The notes: generated from the sequence alone by a model not told the origin. Counted from the first letter of the stretch, positions 16,137 through 27,100 are shown. The stretch is DNA of 64,000 bases from Verrucomicrobiota bacterium (GCA_016871415.1 VHDL01000004.1:90470-154469); one strand, 5' to 3'. Program-made: numbers and translations.

Positions 16137-17074
16137 TTGGTGAATTCGGAGAGATTCTCGCGGGTCACGAGGCGGAAGGGGATGTAGGTCTGCTTCTCGT
16201 AAGGCTGCTTGCGGGCCAGCTTGATTGCGGTGTCGAGGGCGCCGCGGCCCTGGCCGACCGCGTCCTGGAAGACCGTCGCGTCGAGCCGGCCGGTCTTCAC
16301 GGCGTCGAGCGCCTGCGCGATGGCGTCGATGCCGATGACGTAGACCTGGTCCTTGAGGCCGGCGCGCTCGAGGGCGATGAGGGCGCCCATGGCCATCTCG
16401 TCATTGTGGGCGAAGACCGCCTGGAACTTGCCGCGGTGGGCCTGGATCCAGTTCTCCATCAGAGCCATCGCCTTGGCGCGCTCCCAGGAGGCCGTCTGAT
16501 GGTCGACGAGGGTGAGGCCGGGTGTGCGGGCGAGCACCTCGCGGGCGCCCTTTTCGCGATGCAGCTGGGCCGAGGTCCCCATGATGCCGTGCAGCATGAG
16601 CACGCCGCCCTTGCCGTTGAGCTTCTTGGCGATCGCCTCCATGGCGATGCGACCCGCGTCCTCGTCATTGGAGCCCACGTAGGCGTCACCGTCGGCCTTC
16701 GTGACCTGGTTCACGTTCACGATGGGGATGCCGGCGGCCTTGGCACGTTCGACCGCCGGGGCGGAGGCCTCGAACTCACACGGATTGAGCACGATGGCAT
16801 CGACCTTCTGCGAGATGAAGTTCTCCACCTGACTGATCTGGCGCTGGGCGTCCGCCTGCGCGTCGACCATGCTGACCTTCACGCCCGGCAGCGACTTTCC
16901 GTGGTCCACCACGGCCTCGGAGAGTCGGGCCGTGTATTCGGCCGACATGTCACGGGAGGAAAACCCGATGAGCAACTCGCCGGGCTTCTTCTCGGCCTGC
17001 TTCTTGCAGCCGGCCAAAGCGATTAGGGTGGCGGCCGCAAGGGCGCCAAGGACATGGAACGGGGAGGGACGCAT
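16133..17074 (-). CDS. Sugar ABC transporter substrate-binding lipoprotein
   Basis: This 313-residue protein begins with a lipoprotein signal ending LIALAGC (Cys23). The mature part is a RbsB-type periplasmic binding protein: GELLIGFSSRDMSAEYTARL, SQVENFISQKVDAIVLNPCE, VGSNDEDAGRIAMEAI and FAHNDEMAMGALIALERAGL. These are the two lobes of pentose/hexose binding proteins. It follows the permease gene by 11 bases and overlaps the NIPSNAP gene by 4. The frame is open further upstream, but only the ATG at 17074 gives a lipoprotein signal. The specific sugar cannot be read from sequence. Confidence 0.92.
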   Translation of the reverse strand: MRPSPFHVLGALAAATLIALAGCKKQAEKKPGELLIGFSSRDMSAEYTARLSEAVVDHGKSLPGVKVSMVDAQADAQRQISQVENFISQKVDAIVLNPCEFEASAPAVERAKAAGIPIVNVNQVTKADGDAYVGSNDEDAGRIAMEAIAKKLNGKGGVLMLHGIMGTSAQLHREKGAREVLARTPGLTLVDHQTASWERAKAMALMENWIQAHRGKFQAVFAHNDEMAMGALIALERAGLKDQVYVIGIDAIAQALDAVKTGRLDATVFQDAVGQGRGALDTAIKLARKQPYEKQTYIPFRLVTRENLSEFTK

Positions 17075-17085
17075 GTCCCGTTGAT

Positions 17086-18030
17086 TTAGCCCCGGGCCTG
17101 CCGACGGTCGAGCCAAACCGCACCCACGATGATGACCCCCTTGACCACCTGCTGATAATAAGAGGACACGCTCATGAGGTCCAAGCCGTTGTTGATGACC
17201 CCGATGAGGATGACGCCCAGGACCGTGCCCGCCACCGAGCCGATTCCGCCGGACAGGCTCGTGCCGCCGATGACGACGGCCGCGATGGCGTCGAGTTCGT
17301 AAGCCACGCCGGCGTTCGGCTGTCCGGTGGTGATGCGCGCGGCGAGCACCACGCCCGCGAGTCCAGCCATCAGCCCGCACAGGACGTAGACGAAGAGCTT
17401 CACTTGGCCGACGGAGATACCCGCCGCCCGCGCGGCCTGTTCGTTGCCACCAACGGCGTAGACGTGGCGACCCAGACGGAAGCGCCGTAGGAAAGCCCAT
17501 GCGGCCAAGGCCACGGCGGCGAAGAACAGGAGCGGGATGGGCACGCCGCCGACGTCCCCGGCCAGGGCCGTGAGGCGTTCGGACATGTCGGCCACGGGGC
17601 GTCCGCCGCTCACGATGAGCGCCAGGCCTCGGGCCACGGTCATCATGCCAAGGGTCACGATGAAGGGCGCGACATTGCCTTTGGTGACGAGCCCGCCGTT
17701 CACCAGACCGCAGGCGGCGCCGGTGAGCAGTCCCGCCGCTACGGGAAGGAAGAGGGGGTGGCCGTCGGCGGAAGGGTGCGCGAAGGTCGCGCACACGACG
17801 CCGCTCAGCGCCACGACGGACCCGAGCGAAAGGTCGACGCCGCCGGTGAGGAGCACGAAGGTCACGCCGACGGCGAGGATGCCGTTGATGGAGACCTGTC
17901 GGGCGACGTTGGTGAGGTTCGAGACGGTGAGGAACGATTCGGTGGCCAGGGAGAGGCCCAGGCCCACCGCCAGCAGGACGAGCAGGATGCCGAAGCGGTG
18001 CAGGAGGCTGCGATCAAGTCGGAGGTTCAT
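17086..18030 (-). CDS. Sugar ABC transporter permease (RbsC type)
   Basis: A 314-residue integral membrane protein starting MNLRLDRSLLHRFGILLVLL, with 8-10 predicted helices. Conserved stretches are GVTFVLLTGGVDLSLGSVVALS, VTLGMMTVARGLALIVSGGRPV, YAVGGNEQAARAAGI (the coupling-helix region) and VIGGTSLSGGIGSVAGTVLGV. It forms the membrane channel for the adjacent ATPase and binding lipoprotein. The start at 18030 sits 4 bases after the ATPase stop; upstream in-frame residues are not membrane-like and overlap the ATPase gene. Confidence 0.92.
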   Translation of the reverse strand: MNLRLDRSLLHRFGILLVLLAVGLGLSLATESFLTVSNLTNVARQVSINGILAVGVTFVLLTGGVDLSLGSVVALSGVVCATFAHPSADGHPLFLPVAAGLLTGAACGLVNGGLVTKGNVAPFIVTLGMMTVARGLALIVSGGRPVADMSERLTALAGDVGGVPIPLLFFAAVALAAWAFLRRFRLGRHVYAVGGNEQAARAAGISVGQVKLFVYVLCGLMAGLAGVVLAARITTGQPNAGVAYELDAIAAVVIGGTSLSGGIGSVAGTVLGVILIGVINNGLDLMSVSSYYQQVVKGVIIVGAVWLDRRQARG

Positions 18031-18034
18031 GGAG

Positions 18035-19510
18035 TCAGAGGGGCATGGCGTGTCGGAGGACTTCCTCCTGCGTCGTTTCCGAAGCGTCGAGCGCTGCGGC
18101 GACCTTGCCCTGCCGGAGCACGAGCAGGCGGTGCGAGAGCGCGATGGCCTCGGGCAGTTCGGAAGAGACGAGCAGCACGGCGCGTCCTTCATCCGTCAGG
18201 CGACGGATGAGGGCGTAGATCTCGGCCTTGGCACCGACATCGATGCCGCGCGTGGGCTCGTCGAGCACGACGACCTCGGGGCGGTTCAGGAGCGCGCGGG
18301 CCAGCAGCACCTTCTGCTGATTGCCCCCGCTGAGCTGTTCCACCGGCTGCTCGAGTCCGGAGGCGCGGATGCTGAAGTCCCGAATGCCGGAGCGGGCAGC
18401 CTCGGCCTCCGCGGTGCGGTCGATGAGGCCGCCATGGCAGAGCGTGACGAGGGCCGAGAGGGTGATGTTCTCGCGGATGGGCAGGGCGGGCACGATGCCC
18501 AGGCCCTTGCGGTCCTCGGTGACCATGGCGACCCCTGCGGCCAGCGCCTCGCCGGGAGTCTGCGGACGGAACGGACTTCCTCGCAGGCGCATCTCGCCTG
18601 AGGAGGCCGGCACCAGCCCGGCGACCGCGGAGGCGACTTCCGTGCGCCCCGCCCCCATCAGACCGGCCAGACCGAGCACCTCTCCCTTGCGGATGTTGAA
18701 AGAGACACTTTCGAAGCGCCCCTTGCGGGAAAGCCCGTCGACCTCAAGCACCACCTCGTCGGAGGCCTTCCCCCGGGGCGGAAACACTTCCGACATCGGC
18801 CTTCCGACCATGTGGGCAATGAGGCGCTCCTGGTCCAGTTCGCGGGCGGGTGCGGTAATCACGTGCCTGCCGTCGCGGAGCACTGTGATGCGGTCAGCCA
18901 GGCGGAACACCTCGTCCATCTTGTGCGTCGTGTAGACCACCGCGACGCCCTTCGTCTTGAGCCGGGCGATGGCGCGGAAGAGCGCGGCGGCCTCGTGGTC
19001 GGAGAGCGCGGCCGTCGGTTCGTCCATCAGCAGCACGTCGGCGTCGCGTCCGAGCGCCTTGGCAATCTCCACCACCTGCGTCTGACCCACGCTGAGCGTG
19101 CGCATGGGGGCGTCCGGACTCAGGTCGCAGTCGAGTTCGGCGAGCAAGGCGCGGGCGCGGGCGCGCACCGCGCTACGATCAACCAGTCCCATCGGACCGC
19201 AGGGTTCGGCCCCCAGCAAGATGTTTTCACCCACCGTCATGTCGGGGATGGGCATGAGCTCCTGGTGGATCATCGCGACACCGGCCAGCAGGGCCGCGTG
19301 GGGCGAGGCCGGAGCGAAGGGCGCGTCCTTGAGGCGCATCGAGCCGCCGTCTGGAGCGTGCAGCCCGGCGATGACCTTCATCAGCGTCGACTTGCCCGCG
19401 CCGTTCTCGCCCATCAGGGCGTGCACCTCTCCCGTATTGAACGCGAGCGAGACCTCATGGAGCACCGGCAGGCGTCCGAATGACTTCGAGATGCCGGTGA
19501 GCGAGAGCAT
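18035..19510 (-). CDS. Sugar ABC transporter ATP-binding protein (RbsA type, two cassettes)
   Basis: A 491-residue tandem ATPase. The first cassette has Walker A GENGAGKST (about 34-42), signature LSVGQTQVVEIAKAL and Walker B VLLMDEPTAALSDHE. The second has a degenerate Walker A-like GLAGLMGAGRTEVASAVAG, signature EQLSGGNQQKVLLARALL and Walker B VVVLDEPTRGIDVG. This layout is diagnostic of RbsA/MglA/XylG ATPases. It powers import by the downstream permease and lipoprotein and lies 3 bases after the DUF1080 gene. Confidence 0.93.
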   Translation of the reverse strand: MLSLTGISKSFGRLPVLHEVSLAFNTGEVHALMGENGAGKSTLMKVIAGLHAPDGGSMRLKDAPFAPASPHAALLAGVAMIHQELMPIPDMTVGENILLGAEPCGPMGLVDRSAVRARARALLAELDCDLSPDAPMRTLSVGQTQVVEIAKALGRDADVLLMDEPTAALSDHEAAALFRAIARLKTKGVAVVYTTHKMDEVFRLADRITVLRDGRHVITAPARELDQERLIAHMVGRPMSEVFPPRGKASDEVVLEVDGLSRKGRFESVSFNIRKGEVLGLAGLMGAGRTEVASAVAGLVPASSGEMRLRGSPFRPQTPGEALAAGVAMVTEDRKGLGIVPALPIRENITLSALVTLCHGGLIDRTAEAEAARSGIRDFSIRASGLEQPVEQLSGGNQQKVLLARALLNRPEVVVLDEPTRGIDVGAKAEIYALIRRLTDEGRAVLLVSSELPEAIALSHRLLVLRQGKVAAALDASETTQEEVLRHAMPL

Positions 19511-19513
19511 CGC

Positions 19514-20377
19514 TCAGCGACGATGCGAGGCGGGGATGTCCCCGGCGATTTCGGCGGGCCAGGACTTGATCGGCCGGATTGCCATACGCCGGTAGTGGCA
19601 CTCGGCGGCCTCGGACTGGATCTGGATCTTGCCGGAACGCAGCGGGACCTCCGTCGTTGAGCCCTTCTCCTTGTAACGGGAGTTGAGCAGCACGTTCACC
19701 GTGCTGCCGTTGAGCCGGAAGACCGCGTGACCGTCGAGGGCGTAGCACTCGATGAGATTCCATTCGCCGAACGGCTTCTCGGGGTATTCCGTGCCGTGCC
19801 AGACCCGCGCCGTGACCGTCGTGACCTTGCCCTTCGGGTCGTAGACGCGCGTCTTGACCGGGTCGTCGGTGCGGATGGGCATGTCGGCCATCGCGCCAGC
19901 CAGCGGCCACCAGTCGCCGATGTCGCCTTCCTGCACCTGCAGCTCTTGGCTGCGCATCCAGTATTTGCCCTGCGCGCCATGCTCGCCGACGCAGAAGATG
20001 AGAATGCCGTTGTCACGGACCTTGTCCACGCGGGGCACCCAGCGCTTCTCGCCCCAGCGCTGCTCCGTCTTCAGATGGAAATTCTCGTAGGAGGCCAGCG
20101 TCGTGAGAGCGCCGAAGACCTGTCCGGTGATGTGTAGGACCGTCTCGCCGCCTTCCTGCCGGGTCGTCAAGACCTTGAGCGGGTCGTGGTTGAGTCCGAG
20201 CACGGGGTCCTCCTTGGCGGTCTTGCCGCGGACGTAACCAGGCACCTCGAAGTTACGATGCACTGGCCCGAGCCACTTCTCCCATTGGGAGAGCTGCGGG
20301 TCGAGCATCGGGCGGAAGTCCGAATCCGCGGCCGAGAGCGGCGCGCAGAGGACGAGCAGGGGGAGCAGGCGTCGCAT
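19514..20377 (-). CDS. Secreted DUF1080 (3-keto-disaccharide hydrolase family) protein
   Basis: A 287-residue protein with signal peptide MRRLLPLLVLCAPLSA. It is a concanavalin-like beta-sandwich: FGALTTLASYENFHLKTEQRWGEKRW, NGILIFCVGEHGAQGKYWMRSQELQVQEGDIGDWW (in part), then PFGEWNLIECYALDGHAVFRLNG and SGKIQIQSEAAECHYRRMAIRPI. This is the DUF1080 fold, some members of which hydrolyse 3-keto-glycosides. It is embedded in the sugar ABC operon (3 bases before the ATPase, 4 bases after the esterase-like gene), so I infer it processes an oxidised glycoside outside the cytoplasm before import. Confidence 0.85.
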   Translation of the reverse strand: MRRLLPLLVLCAPLSAADSDFRPMLDPQLSQWEKWLGPVHRNFEVPGYVRGKTAKEDPVLGLNHDPLKVLTTRQEGGETVLHITGQVFGALTTLASYENFHLKTEQRWGEKRWVPRVDKVRDNGILIFCVGEHGAQGKYWMRSQELQVQEGDIGDWWPLAGAMADMPIRTDDPVKTRVYDPKGKVTTVTARVWHGTEYPEKPFGEWNLIECYALDGHAVFRLNGSTVNVLLNSRYKEKGSTTEVPLRSGKIQIQSEAAECHYRRMAIRPIKSWPAEIAGDIPASHRR

Positions 20378-20381
20378 GGGA

Positions 20382-21353
20382 TCAGCGGACGTCGCGCCAG
20401 AGCCAGCGCAGGGCTTCGGGGAGGAGCATGGCGCCGTGCTTGGAATTGTGGGTGCCTTCGCCTTCCACGTAGACGTGGTCGTAGCCCTTCTCCTTTAGGG
20501 CCGCGGCCATCTTGCGGTTCGCCTCGGGCCAGCTGCCGTGCTCATTGAGCAGATCGTTGGAGCCCTCCTGCTGGTAGACCCGGATGTTCTTGCGGGGATT
20601 CTGGCGCACCCAGTCGGGGTAGACGTCGCCGCCAGTCTCCTTGCCTCCGCTGATGTTCCAGCGGATCTTGGTGAAGCTGCCGATGGTCGTGAACACCTTG
20701 CTGAACTGGTCGGGGCGGTGCCAGGCGGCGTTGAAGGCGCAGATGCCGCCAGAGGAGGCGCCGGCAATGGCGCGACGGGCGGGGTCCTTGGAGATCTTGT
20801 ACCCCTTGGCCTCGACCATCGGGATCATCTCTTCGATGAGGAACTGCGCGTAGAGCGGCGTCACGCTGTCGTATTCGAAGGAGCGGTTGGACTTCCCGAG
20901 CGGGCGGCCCTTGGCGTCCTTGCCCTTGGGGTTCTTGGCGTCGGGCACGAAGCCTGGGTTGATGAACAGTCCGATGGTCACGGGCATCTTGCCCTGGTGG
21001 ATCAGGTTGTCGAAGACCGTGGGCACGCGCCAGGCGCCGGTGCGAGAGGAATAACCGAGGCCGTCCTGGAACACCATCAGGCAGGCCGGCTTCGAGCCGT
21101 CATACTGCTTGGGCACGTAGATCGCCCATTTGCGGGGGTAGCCCGGGAAGGCCTTGGAGTCCTTGAGCTCAAACTCCATCACTTCGCCCTTGGGCACTCC
21201 CGGCTTTCCCTCGGAGTCGGCCGTTAGGATATACTGCTCGTCGAGCGACTTCGCCTTGGCGGCGGGCGCCTTGGTCTTGGGGGTGGCGGGCGTCTGGGCC
21301 GAGGCCTGAATCGCGGCCAAGAACGCGACGAAGAGGGTGAGCAGGGTCTTCAT
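20382..21353 (-). CDS. Secreted alpha/beta-hydrolase-fold esterase
   Basis: This 323-residue protein starts [19 protein letters not shown] (signal peptide). An alternative ATG 12 bases upstream adds MGDP. A low-complexity Pro/Ala/Lys linker precedes an esterase-D/enterochelin-esterase-like domain: [23 protein letters not shown], the nucleophile elbow [28 protein letters not shown] and a catalytic His near [19 protein letters not shown]. Such enzymes remove acyl groups from plant or algal polysaccharides. It heads the tight run esterase-DUF1080-ABC-NIPSNAP, suggesting the imported substrate is esterified. The substrate is not determined. Confidence 0.85.
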   Translation of the reverse strand: MKTLLTLFVAFLAAIQASAQTPATPKTKAPAAKAKSLDEQYILTADSEGKPGVPKGEVMEFELKDSKAFPGYPRKWAIYVPKQYDGSKPACLMVFQDGLGYSSRTGAWRVPTVFDNLIHQGKMPVTIGLFINPGFVPDAKNPKGKDAKGRPLGKSNRSFEYDSVTPLYAQFLIEEMIPMVEAKGYKISKDPARRAIAGASSGGICAFNAAWHRPDQFSKVFTTIGSFTKIRWNISGGKETGGDVYPDWVRQNPRKNIRVYQQEGSNDLLNEHGSWPEANRKMAAALKEKGYDHVYVEGEGTHNSKHGAMLLPEALRWLWRDVR

Positions 21354-21405
21354 GGGGTCGCCCATAGGACTCCATCCCCGCCGCCTAGACAAGCCCGCAG
21401 AGGGG

Positions 21406-22641
21406 TCAGCGCTGGTCGGCCGCAATCCGGTCCAAGCGCCATATTTCGGGGAACCGCCAGGCGACGCCGGCCATGACGCCGAAGGTGGCCACTCCGCCGA
21501 AGACTACCGCACCTACCGAGCCCAGCAGGCGGGCGGCCACTCCAGATTCGAAAGCGCCCAGTTCATTGGAGCAGCCGATGAAGATCGCCGTGACCGCGGA
21601 CACCCGTCCCATGAGGGCGGGCGGGGTTCCGGTCTGCAGGATGGTCTGACGGATGATGACGTTGACCGCGTCCGCCCCGCCGATGATGAGCAGGAAAAGG
21701 CACGAGAGGACGAAGGAGTCTGAAAGCCCGAATCCTATGGTGGCCAGCCCGAAGACCGCGAAGGAGGCGTAGAGCAGCGGACCCGCCCTCCGTATCGGCG
21801 GCAGCGTCACGAGCACGATCGACAGGAGCACGGCGCCGAGCGAGGGCGCGGCCCGCAGCAGTCCGAGGCCGAGCGGTCCGACATGGAGAATCTCCGCGGC
21901 GAAGACCGGCAGCAGCGCCACCGCACCTCCGAAGAGCACGGCGAAGAGGTCGAGCGTGAAGGCACCGAGCAGCAGACGTCTGCCCAGCATAAAGTCGATG
22001 CCGGCGCGCAGGCTGCGGAGGACGGGCTCGGGTTCCTTGGTACGCAGTGACCGTGGCACCTTGATCGCGAGACAGCCCGCCAGTGAGAGGGCGAAGAATG
22101 CCGTCATCACGGAGTAGGCGAGCGTCTGCCCGCCGGCAGCCCAAAGCACCCCGGCGAGGGCGGGGCCGGCCACGCAGGAGCCTTCAAAGACGGCGTTCCG
22201 CCAACGCACGCCGTCGCCGAGCAGGGCGTGGGGCACGACTTCCCCGATGAGGGCCTGGCGTGCGGTCGTCAGGAAGCTACGCGCGACGCCTCCCAAGGTG
22301 ACCACCGAATAGAGCAGGACGAGCGGGAATGGAAATCCATCGGTCAATCCGGGCAGGAGCAGGAGTGAGCCGAGCACGAGCATGACTGAGAGCGACAGGG
22401 CCGCCACCGTGCGCCTATCCCGGGTGTCCGCCACGTGACCGGCGAAAAGCACTGAACCGATGAATGGCACGACTTCGGCCAGCCCGATTGCGCCGAGCGC
22501 GAGCGGGTCCTTCGTCAGCTCGTAAACCTGCCAGGACACGGCGACGGCCTGGATCTGGACGGCCAGTGTGCCGAAGAGCACGGAGGCCAGATACCACCGG
22601 AAGCCGGTGATCGAAGCCGCGGTCTCCTTGCGCTCGGACAT
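21406..22641 (-). CDS. MFS transporter (enterobactin-exporter/MFS_3-like)
   Basis: A 411-residue protein with about 12 hydrophobic helices. The N-terminus [30 protein letters not shown] and the loop motif [14 protein letters not shown] (between helices 2 and 3) match the EntS-like MFS_3 group. [20 protein letters not shown] lies in the central-to-C-terminal half. The direction is usually export; the substrate is unknown. It is upstream of the esterase gene on the same strand with a 52-base gap, so it may or may not belong to the sugar operon. Confidence 0.85.
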   Translation of the reverse strand: MSERKETAASITGFRWYLASVLFGTLAVQIQAVAVSWQVYELTKDPLALGAIGLAEVVPFIGSVLFAGHVADTRDRRTVAALSLSVMLVLGSLLLLPGLTDGFPFPLVLLYSVVTLGGVARSFLTTARQALIGEVVPHALLGDGVRWRNAVFEGSCVAGPALAGVLWAAGGQTLAYSVMTAFFALSLAGCLAIKVPRSLRTKEPEPVLRSLRAGIDFMLGRRLLLGAFTLDLFAVLFGGAVALLPVFAAEILHVGPLGLGLLRAAPSLGAVLLSIVLVTLPPIRRAGPLLYASFAVFGLATIGFGLSDSFVLSCLFLLIIGGADAVNVIIRQTILQTGTPPALMGRVSAVTAIFIGCSNELGAFESGVAARLLGSVGAVVFGGVATFGVMAGVAWRFPEIWRLDRIAADQR

Positions 22642-22680
22642 GGGCCGACGGTGCGTCCGGCGCTCCGGTCAGTCAACCGT

Positions 22681-24117
22681 TCAGGCCAGGATCGGCTTCA
22701 CCACGTGTCCGTGCACGTCGGTCAGGCGGTAGTAGCGCCCTTGGAACTTGAAGGTCAGCCGCTCGTGATTGACGCCCATAAGGTGGAGCATCGTGGCGTG
22801 CAGGTCGTGCACGTGCACGCCGTCCGCCGCGATGTTGTAACCGAAGTCGTCGGTCGCCCCGTGCACGTGACCTCCGCGCACGCCGCCGCCGGACATCCAC
22901 ATCGAGAAGCAGCGAGGGTGGTGGTCCCGGCCGTAACTCTCCTTGGTCATCTTGCCCTGGCAATAGGCGGTGCGTCCGAACTCGCCACCCCAGATGACCA
23001 GCGTGTCCTCCAGCAGGCCCCGGCGCTTGAGGTCCTTGATCAGCGCCGCCGCCGGCTTATCGGTCTGCTTGCACTGGCGGCGGATGCCTCCGGGCAGCCC
23101 GCCGTGGTTGTCCCAGCCCTGATGGAAGAGGTTCACGAAGCGCACACCTTTCTCGACGAGACGTCGGGCGAGCAGGCAGTTGGCGGCGAAGGAACCGGGC
23201 TGGCTCACGCTTTCGCCATACATCTCGAGGGTCTCCTTCGATTCCCCGGAGATGTCGGTCACTTCGGGCACGCTGGTCTGCATGCGGTAGGCCATCTCTG
23301 CCTGCGCGAGGCGGGCGTCGACCTCGGGGTCGAGCTCGCTGGCGCGTTGCACGCCGTTGAGTTTGCCGAGGGCGTCGAGCATGCCCCGCCTCGCATGGGG
23401 GGAGACGCCTTCGGGATTGGTCAGATAGAGCACGGGCTCCTTGCCGGCCTTGAACTGGACTCCCTGATGTTCGGAGGGCAGGAATCCCGAACCCCAGAGG
23501 CGTGAGTAGAGCGGCTGGTCCTTGGTCGCGTCCCGGGAGACCAGTACGATGAAGGCGGGGAGGTTCTCGTTCATGCTACCCAGGCCGTAGGAGGCCCAGG
23601 CGCCCATGGAGGGGCGGCCGGCGATCTGGCTGCCGGAGCAGAAGAACGTGATGCCGGGATCGTGGTTGATGGCCTCGGTGTGCATCGACCGGATGACGCA
23701 GATGTCGTCCGCCATCGCCCCGGTCTCGGCCATGATGTCGGAATATTCGACGCCGCTGAGGCCGTATTTCTTGAACTCGGTGAAGGAGCCAGCCAGGGGC
23801 AGGCGCGACTGGTTGCCACTCATCCCAGTGAGCCGCTGGCCCTTGCGGACGGAGTCGGGCAGGTCCTGTCCGTGCCGTTCTCGGAGCAGCGGCTTGGGGT
23901 CGAGCGTCTCGAATTGGGACGGGCCGCCGGCCTGGAAGAGGTAGATGACGCGCTTGGCCTTGGCGGGGAAGTGCATGCCCACGGCCTCGCCCGCGGCGGA
24001 CGCGTCGGGCACGAGGTGGCGGAGGGCGAGAGCGCCCATGCCCAGCGCGGAGGTCCCGAGGAAATGCCTGCGCGTTGGGCGCATCACGGCGTCGTAGGTG
24101 GGGATGAAAGGACTCAT
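22681..24117 (-). CDS. Tat-exported DUF1501 (sulfatase-like) protein
   Basis: This is 478 residues. A Tat signal RRHFLGTSALGMGALALRHL (about 16-35) is followed by the DUF1501 pattern: KRVIYLFQAGGPSQFETLDPKP, RSMHTEAINHDPGITFFCSG, FHQGWDNHGGLPGGI and WGGEFGRTAYCQGKM, ending in DLHATMLHLMGVNHERLTFKFQGR. The alkaline-phosphatase-superfamily fold is known, but the activity of this planctomycete/verrucomicrobial family is not. It starts 4 bases after the DUF1549/DUF1553 gene. This pair is one of the most common two-gene modules in PVC genomes, presumed to act together in the periplasm. Confidence 0.92.
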   Translation of the reverse strand: MSPFIPTYDAVMRPTRRHFLGTSALGMGALALRHLVPDASAAGEAVGMHFPAKAKRVIYLFQAGGPSQFETLDPKPLLRERHGQDLPDSVRKGQRLTGMSGNQSRLPLAGSFTEFKKYGLSGVEYSDIMAETGAMADDICVIRSMHTEAINHDPGITFFCSGSQIAGRPSMGAWASYGLGSMNENLPAFIVLVSRDATKDQPLYSRLWGSGFLPSEHQGVQFKAGKEPVLYLTNPEGVSPHARRGMLDALGKLNGVQRASELDPEVDARLAQAEMAYRMQTSVPEVTDISGESKETLEMYGESVSQPGSFAANCLLARRLVEKGVRFVNLFHQGWDNHGGLPGGIRRQCKQTDKPAAALIKDLKRRGLLEDTLVIWGGEFGRTAYCQGKMTKESYGRDHHPRCFSMWMSGGGVRGGHVHGATDDFGYNIAADGVHVHDLHATMLHLMGVNHERLTFKFQGRYYRLTDVHGHVVKPILA

Positions 24118-24121
24118 GGGA

Positions 24122-27100
24122 TCAGCGCGAGGTGACGAAGGCGTCGCTGGCCATGATGGTCGAGGCGACGAGTGAAAGCGCGGCGATGTCGGGGTCGCCT
24201 GGGGGAGGAGGAGCCGGTGCGGCCGGCTGGGATTTCTTCTCGGGTCCTGCCTTCTTTTCCTTGGCGGCGTTGCCCTTGGGCGGGTCGGCGGGCGGAGGGG
24301 CGGCCTTGATGCCCAGCACGAGTCCGGCCGCCACCGGATCGGCGGCGAACTCCTCGCGACGCTGACGATGAAGTTCGCGTAGTGCGGACAGCTCATCGGC
24401 GCCCGGCGTCCGACCGCAGAGCAGGCGGAAGGCATAGCTGATGCGGGCATCGATGTCCTTCCCCGCCGTCTGGGCGCGTCGCGCGACGCTGTTGGCAGCG
24501 CTGACGAACGTGGGATTGTTGAGGAGCACCAGAGCCTGCAGTGGCGTGTTCGTGGTCAGACGCTTGGGCTGGCAGATCTCGCGGGAGCCGGCGTCGAAGA
24601 TGAGCATGTCGTCCGGCGGAGCGGTGCGCTTGCGGAAGACATAGACGCTCCGGTAAGGCTCGTGCTCCTGGGCGCTGGCGCCGCCGAACCGTTCTTTGAG
24701 AAGGCCGCCGGCCTGGAGCGCTTGGTCGCGTACGGTCTCCGCTGAGAGACGGATGACCGGTCCGCGCGCCAGGAGGCGGTTGGCGGGGTCTTTTTCGCGA
24801 TGCTTCTTGGTCGGGGTCGAATCCTGACGGAAAGTCGCGCTGAGCAGGATGCGTCGCATGAGCGCGCGCACGTCCCAGCCGCCGCTCACGAAATCGGCCG
24901 CGAGCGTGTCGAGGATTTCCAGATGCGCCGGCAGGTCGCCCATGAGTCCGAAGTTCTCGCCTGAAGTGACAAGGCCCTGCCCGAAAAGCTGCGTCCAAAC
25001 CCGGTTCACCAGCACGCGGGAAGTCAGCGGCTGCTTGGGATGGGTGAGCCAGCGGGCCAGTCCGAGCCGGTCGCGGGGTAGGGAGGGGTCCCACGGAAGC
25101 ACGGCCTCGGGGGCTCCGGGCCCGACCGGTTTGGTCCTGTCGGGCTTGTCGTATTCGCCGCGCGTGAGGACGTAGGTCGGCGGGGCGTGCTTCGACGTAC
25201 GCATGACCGGGAAGGCGGGGGCCTTGATCTGGTGGTCGTTGAGGGCGCGTCTCGCCCCGACGAGCTTCGCGTAGGAATCGATCCACGGCCTGTGTTCCCT
25301 GCGAAGCCGATGGTCGGCGACCGTCGCGTCGTCGAGAGAGCCGGCCTTGATGCCATGTTCGACGGCGACTTCGGCGGCGGTCAGGGCCGAACGCCACAGC
25401 TTGACCTCGTCCATCCGTCCGTTGCGGAACCCGGAATCGCGGGAACGGCTGCCGAGCTCGAGCGAATTCGGACGGAAAGGCGCGTCGAGCGTGTCGCGGA
25501 CGACCTTGGTGGTAACGGGCTTTCCGTCCAGGTAGATGCGCAGGCCCGAAGCCTCCGATGATCCATCATAGGTCACCGTCACCCGCATCCATCGGCTGAT
25601 CGGCAGCTCCTGCGATGTTTCGATGGAGGCCGCTGAAGCCGGCCAGAGGTGGATGGCGCTCCAGCGCAGACGACCTTCGGTGATGAGGAGCTCGAGTCCC
25701 GACGCGTCCCCTTCTCCCGAGTAGAAGCCCGACGAGTGCAGCAGCGTCGCCCGGGCGTTCTTCTCTCCCAGCCGCATGTGCGCCGAGAACGTGAACGGGG
25801 TGAATCGGTCGTATTTCTCCAGTCCGGCCAGCATGAGTCCGCCGTCACCGTCGAAAGCCAGACCCTTGCCTTGCACCCCTTCGCACAGTTCCACCTGCCC
25901 GAGCTGGTCGCCGCGTGAGCGTTCGAACGTCGCGGGCTTACCGTTGGTGACGGCGTTATCCGTGCCGACCTTGGTGAGGGATTCGAAGGGATAGTGGGCT
26001 TCGGGCGCGGGCACCGTGACATCGGTGAGCGGCGCAGAGGAGCGGATGCCGTTCACGCTCAGTCCGTGGAGGGCCTCGGCCTCCCTGACGGCGGCGATCA
26101 GCTCCTTCTCCTTCGCCTCTTCTCCGGGCTGGTAGAGACGGGTGATCGGAGGGGGAGGCTGGCCGTGGAAATCAAGGAGACCGTTCTCATCGAGGTCTCC
26201 GAACATCGCCGCCACCGCGAAGAAATCCTTCTGGGAGATCGGGTCATACTTGTGGTCGTGGCACTTGGCGCAGTCCAGCGTCAGACTCAGGAACGCGTAG
26301 CCCGTGGTGGCCACGCGGTCGGCGATGCCGTCCTGACGGAACTCCTCGGCGATCGAGCCGCCTTCGAAGGTCATGCGATGGATGCGGCTGAAGGCGGTGG
26401 CGACGCGGGTGGATTGCGAGGCGTCCGGCAGCAGGTCGCCCGCAACCTGTTCCGTGATGAACCGATCGTAGGGCATGTTGTCCCGGATGGCGTTCAGCAC
26501 CCAGTCCCGCCAGGGCCAGGCGAACATCGGCTTGTCGCCCGTGTAGCCCCAGGTGTCGGCGTAACGCGACAGGTCGAGCCAGGCTACCGCCTGATGCTCG
26601 GCCGCGCGCGGGGAGGCGAGGAGCGCGTCGACCCGGCGCAGGTAGGCGTCCGGTGACTTGTCGGCGATGAAAGCGTCCGTCTCTTCCGGCGACGGCGGCA
26701 GACCCGTGGTCGCGAGATGAAGGCGGCGCAGGAGAGTCGCGCGGTCGGTTTCGGGAAGTGTGGACAGTCCGGCCTTGCTCGCGGCGGCAGCCACGAAGCG
26801 GTCGATGGGATCCCGAGCCCAGCCTTCGCCGGCCCGGGGCGGCTCGAACCTCACCGGGGGCACGAAGGCCCAATGAGGTTCATATTTCGCGCCCTCCTTG
26901 ATCCAGCGGATCAGCACCTCGCGTTCCGCCTTCGTGAGCGGACGGTTCAGGTCGGGCGGCGGCATGATGTCATCTGGATCCGTGCTGAGCATCCGTCTAA
27001 CCATCTCGCTGTTCTCAATATCGCCGGGAATGATGGCTCGCTCGCCGCTCTTCAGCTCCTTGGTCGCTCCCGTCAGCTCATCCAGCCTCAGACCCGCCTT

